Shown here piece after piece: positions 1 to 6,508 of a stretch of DNA of 8,544 nucleotides (position 1 is the stretch's first letter; the number at the start of each line of letters is the position of its first letter). This DNA is from Flavobacteriaceae bacterium (GTDB lineage: Bacteria; Bacteroidota; Bacteroidia; Flavobacteriales; Weeksellaceae): NCBI GenBank assembly GCA_031289875.1, contig JAITOO010000169.1, forward strand, positions 1 through 8,544, in the 5' to 3' direction. The translations under genes and the position numbers were made by a program. The notes under the pieces were generated by a model that was not told the origin of the DNA, did not search any database, and worked only from the letters and a program-made list of their open reading frames with translations.

Positions 1-174
1 CCGATAAAATACTGTAACTGTATCTCATAAATTGTTTTTTCAATCAAAAATATGGGTCAAATTTATAAAAAAAATCTCTACTGTCCGCTAAAAAATAAGG
101 AATTGGTAAATTTACATAGAAGCATAAATATTAACTTGCAGATAATCAGCCATAAAGGATATGGACTCCTATAA
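1..174. other. AT-rich non-coding stretch with a 10-bp inverted repeat
   Basis: No gene with believable codon use is seen here on either strand. The only structure is a 10-bp inverted repeat, GAATTGGTAA at 100-109 and TTACCAATTC at 179-188. Its right arm falls at the point where the broken coding fragment begins. A minus-strand open frame across 78-200 ends in hydrophobic residues and ...SGQ-stop. It could be the tail of a lost transposase, but that is a guess. Confidence 0.35.
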
Positions 175-306
175 ATAATTACCAATTCTGTCGCTGTTTC
201 TTTCGGAAGACGAACAAAAATTGCCATCAAAGTGGTGGACAACGACGGTTTGGAAAGCATGGAAGTAATCAAACTGAAAGTGAACGGTACGGTGGAAAAG
301 TTATAA
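175..306 (+). pseudogene. 3' remnant of a broken gene, C-terminal fragment only
   Basis: An open frame of about 43 codons ends in TAA at 304-306 and has a stop at 172-174 just upstream, with no start codon before an internal Met. Its codons look like real coding DNA, and the residues include the stretch IAIKVVDNDGLESMEVIKLK followed by VNG. The pattern of alternating beta-strand residues around a D-N-D-G turn resembles the last strands of a PKD or Ig-like domain. A weaker resemblance is to the KVVD...G ending of some DNA methyltransferase C-termini. I cannot choose between these. The sequence 5' of about 175-189 does not continue the gene, so the body has been lost by deletion or rearrangement. 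That it is a fragment is fairly secure; its identity is not. Confidence 0.5.
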
Positions 307-311
307 GACAA

Positions 312-325
312 GGGGTTGCAACCCC
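312..325. repeat. 14-bp perfect palindrome
   Basis: GGGGTTG/CAACCCC reads the same on both strands. It lies six bases after the stop codon of the gene remnant, so it may once have contributed to termination. It is the first member of the palindrome cluster that fills the next 300 bases. Confidence 0.7.
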
Positions 326-350
326 GTGGTGATGCGGGCAATACGCAGAG

Positions 351-371
351 ATTGCGGGTCAAGCCCGCAAT
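351..371. repeat. Hairpin, 8-bp stem, loop TCAAG
   Basis: ATTGCGGG (351-358) pairs with CCCGCAAT (364-371) around a five-base loop, TCAAG, and is followed by GACG. The same GCGGG-TCAAG-CCCGC hairpin followed by AATGACG occurs again at 538-559, so this looks like a half copy of the element at 490-560. Confidence 0.7.
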
Positions 372-380
372 GACGCGTAG

Positions 381-400
381 CAAGGGGATTAATCCCCTTG
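381..400. repeat. 20-bp perfect palindrome
   Basis: CAAGGGGATT (381-390) is followed directly by its exact reverse complement, AATCCCCTTG (391-400). There is no loop, so as double-stranded DNA it is fully symmetric. It shares the CAAGGGG core with the palindrome at 312-325 and with the one at 461-486. Confidence 0.75.
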
Positions 401-426
401 TCAGAGAAATACAATTCGTTGCAAAA

Positions 427-454
427 GCAGAGACGTTGCATGCAACGTCTCTGC
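427..454. repeat. 28-bp perfect palindrome, copy 1 of a repeated unit
   Basis: The left half GCAGAGACGTTGCA (427-440) is followed directly by its exact reverse complement (441-454). The 35-base stretch 429-463 recurs at 586-620 with a single difference (C458 against G615). This makes it a true dispersed repeat and not a chance symmetry. Both copies lie outside any supported coding region. Confidence 0.85.
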
Positions 455-460
455 AACCTG

Positions 461-486
461 AAACAAGGGCGCATGCTCCCTTGTTT
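461..486. repeat. 26-bp near-perfect palindrome
   Basis: AAACAAGGG (461-469) pairs with CCCTTGTTT (478-486) around a GCATGC centre, with one mismatched pair (C470 and T477). It sits directly after the 28-bp palindrome. Its right arm runs into a T-tract, so in plus-strand RNA it would look like a terminator hairpin. No intact gene precedes it. Confidence 0.7.
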
Positions 487-489
487 TTT

Positions 490-560
490 CCGTCATTCCG
501 CACTTGATGCGGAATCTCCTGAAAATACGGAGGGATAGCGGGTCAAGCCCGCAATGACGG
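490..560. repeat. 71-bp palindromic element with terminal inverted repeats
   Basis: The ends CCGTCATT (490-497) and AATGACGG (553-560) are exact inverted repeats. Inside are two hairpins that share related five-base loops: TCCGCA/TGCGGA (497-513, loop CTTGA) and GCGGG/CCCGC (538-552, loop TCAAG). Between them lies a TCTCCTG...CGGAGG segment that can also pair. The layout is that of a small dispersed palindromic element of the REP or MITE kind. CGTCATT-type ends with GCGGG-TCAAG-CCCGC hairpins are, from memory, seen in repeat families of several bacteria. No target-site duplication is obvious at the ends. Confidence 0.65.
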
Positions 561-585
561 TGCATAGCAGCGACATTTCTACCGT

Positions 586-620
586 AGAGACGTTGCATGC
601 AACGTCTCTGCAACGTGAAA
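586..620. repeat. Second copy of the palindrome unit (24-bp perfect core)
   Basis: AGAGACGTTGCA (586-597) is followed by its exact reverse complement (598-609). The repeat with copy 1 extends through 620 with one mismatch over 35 bases. The 22 bases that follow from the GAAAT at 617 match 18 of 22 positions in the stretch just before copy 1 (406-427). Units therefore seem to have been chained: spacer, palindrome, spacer. Confidence 0.8.
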
Positions 621-675
621 TAGAATTTGTAACAAAAGGCACAAGCGAGGCAGGCTTTGGGTTTTATCTGTGAAA

Positions 676-702
676 ATCAGTCAAATCAGTGTTATCAGTG
701 TG
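676..702. repeat. Three tandem 9-bp units, ATCAGTNNN
   Basis: Three consecutive 9-base units begin ATCAGT at 676, 685 and 694 (ATCAGTCAA, ATCAGTGTT, ATCAGTGTG). No coding frame covers them. Similar ATCAGTG/ATCTGTG strings are common between genes in Bacteroidota, as far as I recall, so this is probably a fragment of a dispersed repeat. Confidence 0.55.
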
Positions 703-775
703 CGAAAAAGCAATAACTTGCACAAAATCAGCACACAGACGACACGTAATAAACAGATAATCAAACCTAAAAATA

Positions 776-805
776 AAAACGCCTGAAAATTAATTCAGAC
801 GTTTT
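776..805 (-). terminator. Rho-independent terminator for the NlpE-like gene
   Basis: On the minus strand, AAAACGTCTGAA and TTCAGGCGTTTT form a 12-bp stem with one wobble pair around a six-base loop. It lies 24 bases beyond the stop of the lipoprotein gene and runs into a T-rich stretch on the minus strand. The flanking A and T tracts make it potentially active in both directions, but only the minus strand has a gene directly upstream. Confidence 0.75.
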
Positions 806-829
806 CTATGAAATTGAAAATGTGATTTT

Positions 830-1291
830 TTACTTGCTCAAAATGTAGTACGCAGCGTTTTGTCCTGTAATTTCGTTGCCATCCGTGTCCAACCGAATCA
901 GTTTTCCTCCGTCGGCTTTGTATTCAGTTTTGTCAGCGTTGTCCAAAACAATTTTTTGGGTTGCAGCATCAAAAGTGTATTTTCCTTTGGATTCCAAAGG
1001 TTTTCCATCGCTTTTTCCACCCAAGTAAGTTTCAGAAAGCGTGTACGTTTGGTCTGCGTTCAACGTCAATTCCGTTTTGATTCCTTCACAATCTGCGCAT
1101 GGGATAGTTCCTTTGTAAGCGCCTTCGATCTGGGTCAAATCAGCGACTGCCGTGCTTGTTTGCACTGTCGAATCAGCCTGAACGGCTGTACTGTCTGCGG
1201 TTGCATTTGTTTCTTGAGTTGCTTTTTTATCACAGCTTATTGTCAGAACTGCGATAGCTAATAATAATGTTGTTAATGTTGTTCTTTTCAT
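830..1291 (-). CDS. NlpE N-terminal-domain lipoprotein
   Basis: This 153-residue predicted lipoprotein has a lipobox ending in Cys20 (LTISC), so it should be lipid-anchored after cleavage by signal peptidase II. Residues 21-52 are a low-complexity Ala/Thr/Ser/Asp linker. Residues 55-152 match the N-terminal beta-barrel domain of E. coli NlpE: the core G-x-Y-x-G-x-x-P-C-A-D-C-x-G-I at 57-71 is followed by a T-x-L-x-L strand and an acidic D-x-T-Y turn. The CADC pair (Cys65, Cys68) is the family's CxxC motif. E. coli NlpE is longer and has a second OB-fold domain, absent here. NlpE signals envelope and surface stress to Cpx, but Bacteroidota versions have not been shown to do so, and copper resistance should not be assumed. 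It lies 68 bases downstream of the E2 gene on the same strand, so cotranscription is possible, and it ends before a good terminator. Confidence 0.85.
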   Translation of the reverse strand: MKRTTLTTLLLAIAVLTISCDKKATQETNATADSTAVQADSTVQTSTAVADLTQIEGAYKGTIPCADCEGIKTELTLNADQTYTLSETYLGGKSDGKPLESKGKYTFDAATQKIVLDNADKTEYKADGGKLIRLDTDGNEITGQNAAYYILSK

Positions 1292-1359
1292 CTTAAAAAT
1301 AGTTATTAATTAATGAACGTGCTATTATCAAGAAATATGCCAAGTCTGTTTTTTAACCA

Positions 1360-2661
1360 TCAGATTTCTGTGTCGGGGTCGAAATTTTCCAACTCGTCGC
1401 AGACACTTTTCACGAACATTCCACCCAACGCACCGTCTATCACGCGGTGGTCGTAAGTATGAGAAAGATACATTTTATGCCTGATTCCAATCAAATCGCC
1501 CTGCGGAGTTTCGATGACCGCAGGCTTTTTGACAATCGCTCCGACCGCCAAAATTGCGGCTTCGGGCTGATTGATAATCGGCGTTCCCATCAGATTGCCG
1601 AAACTTCCCAAATTGGTAATGGTGTAGGTTCCACCTTTGATTTCATCAGGTTTCAAACGGTTATTCCGAGCGCGGGCAGCCAAATCGTTAATGACTTTTG
1701 CCAAGCCTGAGAGGCTCAACTGGTCGGCGTTTTTTATCACAGGAACGATTAAATTGCCGTTGGGCAAAGCTGCTGCCATTCCGATATTGATATTTTTTTT
1801 CTTGATGATTTTATCACCGTCCACAGAAATATTGACCATCGGAAACTCCTTGATTGCCTTGACGACCGCCTGAACGAAAACAGGCATGAACGTCAATTTT
1901 TCACCTTCTTTTTTCAGGAAAATGTCTTTGTTTTTGTTGCGCCAAAGCACAATGTTAGTAACGTCGGCTTCGATAAAAGAGGTAACGTGCACCGAGGTCT
2001 GCTTGCTCGCAATCATATGTTCTGCAATCAGTTTGCGCATTCTGTCCATTTCGATGATTTCATCGCCAACAGAAGCGGAAACAACGGTTTTCGGAGTGTT
2101 TTTTTCTTTCGACAAAGCGGAAGATTCCGTTTGATTTTTGAGGTAGGACATCAAATCGCTTTTCGTAATTCTTCCACCTAAACCCGTTCCCTGAATGGCT
2201 ACCAACTCCTCATGACTGATATTTTCTTCTCGGCAGATAGATTTTATTAATGGCGACAAAAAGAGTTCTTTAGAAACAACCTCAGATTTAACATCTTCTT
2301 GAATTGTCTCTTCCAAAGGTTTTTCCAATTCTGAAACAACTTCTGTTTTTTCTTCTTCAATAATTTGATTTTCAGATTTTTCAACGTTTATATTTGAAGT
2401 ATCTATTTCAGTGTTTTCGCCCTCAATTTCCAAAATAGCAAAAACTTCTCCAATTTGACATATATCGTTGGTATTCTTTAACTTCCGAATCAATCTTCCC
2501 GATACAGGCGACGGTATCTCAGAATCTACTTTGTCTGTTGCAATTTCAATAACAATCTCATCTTCATTGATTGAGTCGCCCTCGTTTTTTACCCAACCTG
2601 TAACGGTTGCTTCCATAATTCCTTCGCCCATAGCGGGCAATACCAATTTATATTCAGCCAT
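1360..2661 (-). CDS. 2-oxo acid dehydrogenase E2 (dihydrolipoamide acyltransferase)
   Basis: This 433-residue E2 transfers the acyl group from a lipoyl arm to CoA in a cytoplasmic pyruvate, branched-chain or 2-oxoglutarate dehydrogenase-type complex. Three parts are visible. A lipoyl domain spans about 3-79, with the lipoylated Lys44 in T-D-K-V-D. A peripheral subunit-binding domain spans about 134-174 (LSPLIKSICREENISHEELV, then GTGLGGRITKSDL). The catalytic domain spans about 200-433, with Y-T-I-T-N-L-G-S-F-G at 346-355 and the active-site H-x-x-x-D-G at 405-410 (His405, Asp409). The linker at 81-133 is Glu-rich instead of the usual Ala/Pro-rich. Only one lipoyl domain is present, and no E1 or E3 gene adjoins it, so its partners are encoded elsewhere. 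The sequence alone does not settle the substrate; the layout fits branched-chain or pyruvate E2 better than SucB. Confidence 0.93.
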   Translation of the reverse strand: MAEYKLVLPAMGEGIMEATVTGWVKNEGDSINEDEIVIEIATDKVDSEIPSPVSGRLIRKLKNTNDICQIGEVFAILEIEGENTEIDTSNINVEKSENQIIEEEKTEVVSELEKPLEETIQEDVKSEVVSKELFLSPLIKSICREENISHEELVAIQGTGLGGRITKSDLMSYLKNQTESSALSKEKNTPKTVVSASVGDEIIEMDRMRKLIAEHMIASKQTSVHVTSFIEADVTNIVLWRNKNKDIFLKKEGEKLTFMPVFVQAVVKAIKEFPMVNISVDGDKIIKKKNINIGMAAALPNGNLIVPVIKNADQLSLSGLAKVINDLAARARNNRLKPDEIKGGTYTITNLGSFGNLMGTPIINQPEAAILAVGAIVKKPAVIETPQGDLIGIRHKMYLSHTYDHRVIDGALGGMFVKSVCDELENFDPDTEI

Positions 2662-2683
2662 AGTTTTAGGTATTTTGATGAAG

Positions 2684-2691
2684 CAAAGCTA
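2684..2691 (-). promoter_or_regulatory. Bacteroidota -7 box upstream of the E2 gene
   Basis: On the minus strand TAGCTTTG matches the Bacteroidota -7 consensus TAnnTTTG exactly, 22 bases before the E2 start codon. No clear TTTG -33 element lies at the right distance; the upstream DNA is simply A/T-rich. A transcript from here would have a leader of roughly 15 bases. Confidence 0.5.
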
Positions 2692-2935
2692 CTACAAAAA
2701 AATTAAATTTTTAATTTTTGCTTTACCTATTAAAAAAATATTTGGAACACTCTGATACAATATCATTTTTGCTTAAAAATAAAAAGTTGAAAATCTATTG
2801 AATACTTTCAAATAATTTGTTACATTTTCCTTGTTATTCATCAAAAATAACGCAAGATAACAGGTGGCATTCAGATGCTGAATCTACGTTCCGAATCCAC
2901 TTGTCAGAACATTACCCAATTTCCTAATTAATCCC

Positions 2936-2943
2936 TACCTTTG
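2936..2943 (+). promoter_or_regulatory. Bacteroidota -7 box just before the helicase start
   Basis: TACCTTTG matches TAnnTTTG exactly and ends only eight bases before the helicase ATG at 2952. With the usual distance from this box to the first transcribed base, the transcript would begin at or within a few bases of the start codon, making it leaderless or nearly so. No Shine-Dalgarno sequence is present. A good TTTG -33 element is not visible. Confidence 0.55.
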
Positions 2944-2951
2944 TCTTTCCT

Positions 2952-5270
2952 ATGAAAGATTTATTCGCAGACTTAAACGAGGTACAGAAGAAGGCAGCCG
3001 GCGCTACGAAAGGACCTTTGATGATTATAGCGGGAGCAGGTTCGGGCAAAACGCGCGTGCTGACCTACCGTATTGCCCATCTGATTAATCAGGGCGTGGA
3101 TGCTTTCAACATTCTTGCGCTGACTTTCACCAACAAAGCGGCGCGCGAGATGAAAGACCGTATCTCCAACCTCATTGGCGGAACGGAAGCCAAAAACCTT
3201 TGGATGGGAACTTTTCACTCCGTTTTTGCAAGAATCCTCCGAGCAGAAGCTCCAAAACTCGGTTTTCCGTCCAACTTTACGATTTACGACACACAAGACA
3301 GCCTCAACGTCATTAAAAAAATCATTGACGAGATGCAGCTTGACAAAGATATTTACAAACCCAAACAAGTGTTGGGGCGGATTTCCAACTACAAAAATAA
3401 CCTGATTACTGTTCGGACATATTTCAACAAACCTGAATTAATGCAGGCTGATGCAGATTCCATGCGTCCGAAAACAGGTGAAATTTACAAAGTTTATGTC
3501 GATAGGTGTTTTAGATCGGGTGCGATGGATTTTGACGATTTATTATTGAGAACCAATGAGTTACTTACACGTTTTCCTGACGTCTTGGCAAAATATCAAG
3601 ACCGTTTCCGATATATCATGGTTGATGAATATCAAGACACAAACCACTCTCAGTATCTGATAGTCAAGGCATTAGCGTCCCGATTTGAGAATCTCTGCGT
3701 GGTCGGAGACGATGCTCAGTCAATTTATGCCTTTCGCGGAGCAAACATCCGCAACATACTGAATTTCAAAAAAGATTATCCGGACGCCCGGATTATTCCA
3801 TTGGAACAGAATTATCGTTCCACGCAAATCATTGTCAATGCAGCAAATGCAGTGATAGCCAAGAACAAAGAACAGCTAAAAAAAAACATTTGGACAAGCA
3901 ATCCCTCAGGGAATAAAATCCCTGTGTACCGCGCCCTTTCCGATGCCGACGAAGCAAATTATATCGCATCTGAGATTTTCTCGCTGAAAATGTCCGAGCA
4001 AAGGAAAAACAAGGATTTTGCCATTCTGTATCGTACCAATGCCCAGTCCCGCGCAATTGAAGAGGCTTTACGAAAGAAAAACATCGCCTACCGCGTGTTC
4101 GGCGGGCTATCGTTCTATCAGAGAAAAGAAATCAAGGACTTGTTAGCGTATCTGCGCGTGCTGGTCAATCCCAAAGACCAGGAAGCTCTGCTCCGCATCA
4201 TCAACTATCCCGCAAGGGGCATTGGCGACACGACCCTCAACAAGTTGATTGTCGGCACAGACAGCATGAACAAATCTTTGGACGAGATTTTGGAAAATAT
4301 TGAAATCTATGCTCCGAATTTCGGCATCAATAAGCCTACGGCAGATAAATTATTGAATTTTTGGACGATGATTCAAAGTTTTCAGGTGCTGTTGAAAACT
4401 CAGGACGTATATGAAGTAGCGATGAAAGTAGCTTTAACTTCGGGGATTTTACGGATATTGAAAGAAGACGATTCTCCCGAAGGAATTTCTCGCGTGGAGA
4501 ACATTCAGGAATTGATGAACAGTCTGCAAGGCTTTGTGGAAGAGCAAAAACAGTTGGACGGCGGCGACCCGAGCCTGAATTTCTTTTTAGAAAACATTGC
4601 GCTGGCTTCCGATTTGGACAACGAAGAAGGCGAAGAAGACAAGGTCTCGCTGATGACCATTCACTTGGCAAAAGGGCTGGAATTTCCTGTAGTTTTCATT
4701 GTCGGACTGGAAGAAAATCTTTTCCCCTCTCAAATGTCGATGAACACGCGGCAGGAGCTGGAAGAAGAACGCCGTTTGTTCTACGTGGCGCTGACCAGAG
4801 CGGAGGAAAAAGCCTATTTCACCTATGCGACCACCCGCTTCCGCTGGGGAAAAATCGTGGACGGCGAACCGAGCCGTTTCTTGGAAGAAGTCGATGAGGA
4901 ATATTTGGACGTGCTGAATATCAATTTTATACAATCGAAAAATAATTCAGGATTAAATGCCGATTTCTTTGGAGGCGATTTCGCTCCGAAAAATTTCCAT
5001 CAAAAAGCAAAATCTATTTCAGAAGAAAAAACTGTAACCACTGTTCCGAAAAATCTCAAACCTTTGTCAAGCGCAAAATTAAGCCATCCAGTGGGCGGTT
5101 CTACCGCAGACCTTAATGTGGGCGACGAGGTGCTTCACGACCGCTTTGGGCGGGGAAGCGTGCAGTCCATCGAGGGTGACCCCGACAACGCTAAAGCCGT
5201 GATAAAATTTGAAAACGAAGGCGAAAAGAAACTTTTGTTAAAATTTGCAAAATTGAAAGTGTTGAAATAA
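2952..5270 (+). CDS. uvrD: UvrD/PcrA-type superfamily 1A DNA helicase
   Basis: This 772-residue ATP-dependent 3'-5' DNA helicase fits roles in excision and mismatch repair and in clearing protein-DNA conflicts. The motifs are in order: Q motif L-N-E-V-Q (Gln12), Walker A GAGSGKT (28-34), Ia LTFTNKAAREM (57-67), Ib GTFHS (86-90), Walker B DEYQD (225-229), III GDDAQSIYAFRGA (252-264), IV EQNYRS (285-290), V MTIHLAKGLEFPVVF (568-582) and VI EEERRLFYVALTRA (604-617). None is damaged. Residues 723-771 (VGDEVLHDRFGRGSV and onward) form the C-terminal Tudor-like domain that in PcrA and UvrD contacts RNA polymerase, so a transcription-coupled role is likely. The start is set by the conserved distance to the Q motif and by the promoter box directly before it. 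The name uvrD or pcrA would fit equally. It is a single-gene unit converging on hslR. Confidence 0.95.
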   Translation: MKDLFADLNEVQKKAAGATKGPLMIIAGAGSGKTRVLTYRIAHLINQGVDAFNILALTFTNKAAREMKDRISNLIGGTEAKNLWMGTFHSVFARILRAEAPKLGFPSNFTIYDTQDSLNVIKKIIDEMQLDKDIYKPKQVLGRISNYKNNLITVRTYFNKPELMQADADSMRPKTGEIYKVYVDRCFRSGAMDFDDLLLRTNELLTRFPDVLAKYQDRFRYIMVDEYQDTNHSQYLIVKALASRFENLCVVGDDAQSIYAFRGANIRNILNFKKDYPDARIIPLEQNYRSTQIIVNAANAVIAKNKEQLKKNIWTSNPSGNKIPVYRALSDADEANYIASEIFSLKMSEQRKNKDFAILYRTNAQSRAIEEALRKKNIAYRVFGGLSFYQRKEIKDLLAYLRVLVNPKDQEALLRIINYPARGIGDTTLNKLIVGTDSMNKSLDEILENIEIYAPNFGINKPTADKLLNFWTMIQSFQVLLKTQDVYEVAMKVALTSGILRILKEDDSPEGISRVENIQELMNSLQGFVEEQKQLDGGDPSLNFFLENIALASDLDNEEGEEDKVSLMTIHLAKGLEFPVVFIVGLEENLFPSQMSMNTRQELEEERRLFYVALTRAEEKAYFTYATTRFRWGKIVDGEPSRFLEEVDEEYLDVLNINFIQSKNNSGLNADFFGGDFAPKNFHQKAKSISEEKTVTTVPKNLKPLSSAKLSHPVGGSTADLNVGDEVLHDRFGRGSVQSIEGDPDNAKAVIKFENEGEKKLLLKFAKLKVLK

Positions 5271-5297
5271 AATTTTAATCTTTTATCATTTTCATAA

Positions 5298-5328
5298 TTC
5301 GTAGATTCTGTGCGGGGTTTGCTACGAA
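5298..5328 (+). terminator. Possible terminator between helicase and hslR
   Basis: TTCGTAG (5298-5304) pairs with CTACGAA (5322-5328) around a 17-base loop, followed by a T-rich stretch on the plus strand. It starts 28 bases after the helicase stop, in the 84-base convergent gap. The long loop and short stem make it a weak candidate. It could serve both converging genes. Confidence 0.4.
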
Positions 5329-5354
5329 ATATTATTTTTCCTCTTTCTTTCCCC

Positions 5355-5732
5355 TCAATCAAAATCATCATCGTCGATGAAATCGTCCAAATTGCGGCGG
5401 TCTTTTTTTGTCGGTCTCCCCACTCCTTTTTGACGGTAATAACTCTGCGCAGACATTCGCTGTTTCATGATTTCTATCTGCTCGGGCGGCGTCAAATCCT
5501 GAATGTAGAGCGAAACCAATTTTGCACCCAAGCGGTTGGCAGGAATCTGCAACACTTTAATTTTATAGTCGATTTGATTTTTCCGAATGGTGTAAACATC
5601 GCCGGCGCTCACCTCTTTGGACGGCTTTAAAACATTGTCTCCCAGAGAGACACGATTTTTTTTCACCTCTTCCGAAGCAATAGCCCGAGTCTTGTAAAAA
5701 CGTATGCACCAAAGAAATTTGTCTATTCTCAT
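5355..5732 (-). CDS. hslR: Hsp15-like S4-domain RNA-binding protein
   Basis: This cytoplasmic S4-domain protein has about 125 residues. In E. coli, Hsp15 binds stalled 50S subunits that still carry tRNA-nascent chains and helps recycle them. The S4 domain covers about residues 1-60 from MRIDKFLW, with the family-typical RFYKTRA, LKPSKEV and GD turns. The C-terminal tail is basic then acidic, with a GRPTKKDRR motif like the PDKKERRD tail of E. coli Hsp15, followed by an Asp-rich end (DDFIDDDDFD). The frame is open to an ATG at 5768, but the conserved family start is the MRIDKFLW Met at 5732. A near-match -7 box, TTAATTTG, at 5766-5773 on the minus strand would place transcription downstream of the longer start. 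A third option is the ATG at 5756. It is convergent with the helicase and divergent from the FKBP-like gene. Confidence 0.88.
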   Translation of the reverse strand: MRIDKFLWCIRFYKTRAIASEEVKKNRVSLGDNVLKPSKEVSAGDVYTIRKNQIDYKIKVLQIPANRLGAKLVSLYIQDLTPPEQIEIMKQRMSAQSYYRQKGVGRPTKKDRRNLDDFIDDDDFD

Positions 5733-5833
5733 ATTCAAAATTGTGTTAATTTCCATTAGAAAATGCAAATTAAAGTTTAAATTTTTAAATTTAATTGTAA
5801 ATTAGCGCATTAAAATTACTATTATTTTTATAC

Positions 5834-6508
5834 ATGATGAAAAAAATTTTGTTATTTGGAGCAATTTTGGGCGTGTTGATGTCCGTAGAATCCTGTAAAA
5901 AAGACGACGATGTGAAAATCCTGTCTATTGAAGAACAGAATGTCGCCGATGATTTGGCAATTCAGAATCTTTTGGACGAATATTATTACACTTCGGATGG
6001 AAATATTCATAAATACAGCACCACAGACACGGTCAGCGTCGCCGAAAAACCATCTTTGAGGTCAATAGCTACAGCAAATTCTGACGGTTCGTGGTATGCC
6101 GTTTTCCCTGGTGCGCCCGCTTCGGGAGAACAGCCGAACGGAGAGAATAACATATTGATTCACTACCGATTAAGCTATTTTACCGCAGGCGAAGGCGGAA
6201 CGTACACTTTGTACAGCAGCGCCGAAAGTACGCTGGACGGTTTGGGCATTCCAAAGGAAAATCCATATTTTTACAAAAAACCTGCTGCGGACACGGTAAC
6301 TGTTGAATCTTACTATATTAACAAAGGTTTGGTAGATAATTTAAAGAAATTTCACCCTTCGGGAAAAACTCTGTACGACCCCTATAAACTGCAAGGCATA
6401 ATTATCGTGCCGTCCCGCTTGGGATATGCAAGAAACTCCAATTATCTGGCGCTGCCCAATGCTACTTTCGTGCTGAATTTTGAGATATACAAAGTTTCCG
6501 ACGAATAA
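5834..6508 (+). CDS. FKBP-like lipoprotein, probably a diverged peptidyl-prolyl isomerase
   Basis: This 224-residue predicted lipoprotein has a hydrophobic leader and the lipidated Cys21 (SVESC, then KKDDD), an acidic Asp run typical of Bacteroidota surface or periplasmic lipoproteins. The Glu at -2 of the lipobox is unusual. Residues about 105-221 follow the FKBP fold. NILIHYRLSYF corresponds to the first V-x-V-H-Y strand, KGLVDNLKKFHPSGK (164-178) to the GW-x-x-x-L-x-x-M-x-x-G helix, and IIIVPSRLGYA (189-199) plus LPNATFVLNFEIYKV (207-221) to the IPSxLAYG and PPNATLxFxxxL strands. The Trp of the FKBP active-site helix is not present (KGL replaces GW), so catalysis may be weak or lost. It would act in the periplasm or at the outer membrane as a folding factor. 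Two adjacent ATGs (5834, 5837) are possible starts. It stands alone, divergent from hslR. Confidence 0.68.
   Translation: MMKKILLFGAILGVLMSVESCKKDDDVKILSIEEQNVADDLAIQNLLDEYYYTSDGNIHKYSTTDTVSVAEKPSLRSIATANSDGSWYAVFPGAPASGEQPNGENNILIHYRLSYFTAGEGGTYTLYSSAESTLDGLGIPKENPYFYKKPAADTVTVESYYINKGLVDNLKKFHPSGKTLYDPYKLQGIIIVPSRLGYARNSNYLALPNATFVLNFEIYKVSDE

Larger units (their letters stand above)
2662..2951. promoter_or_regulatory. Divergent intergenic promoter region between E2 and helicase
   Basis: This 290-base A/T-rich gap separates two divergently transcribed genes and carries the two -7 boxes listed separately. A small perfect hairpin, ATTCAG-ATG-CTGAAT, lies at 2869-2883 on the helicase side, and could be an operator or chance. 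I see no small gene or structured RNA in the gap. Confidence 0.5.

Noticed and set aside
78..200. Minus-strand hydrophobic tail ending ...SGQ-stop as the end of a transposase
   Set aside because: It feels like a transposase C-terminus, but no catalytic residues or coherent upstream frame remain, so it cannot be supported from the sequence.
316..507. Plus-strand 63-residue ORF over the palindrome cluster (and the overlapping minus-strand ORFs 78-503 and 401-613)
   Set aside because: They are open only because palindromic repeats lack stops. The peptides mirror the repeats, switch character within the frame and have no domain-like pattern.
427..620. CRISPR array
   Set aside because: Only two copies of the unit exist, they are full palindromes, and the sequence between them is made of other repeats instead of a unique spacer. 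No cas gene is present.
830..2661. NlpE-like gene and E2 as a functional pair
   Set aside because: They are neighbours on one strand with a 68-base gap, but nothing in their functions links them. Cotranscription is possible; joint function is not supported.
5733..5768. Longer hslR start at 5768, adding 12 residues
   Set aside because: The family begins at the MRIDKFLW-type start, and the putative promoter box overlaps the longer start codon.
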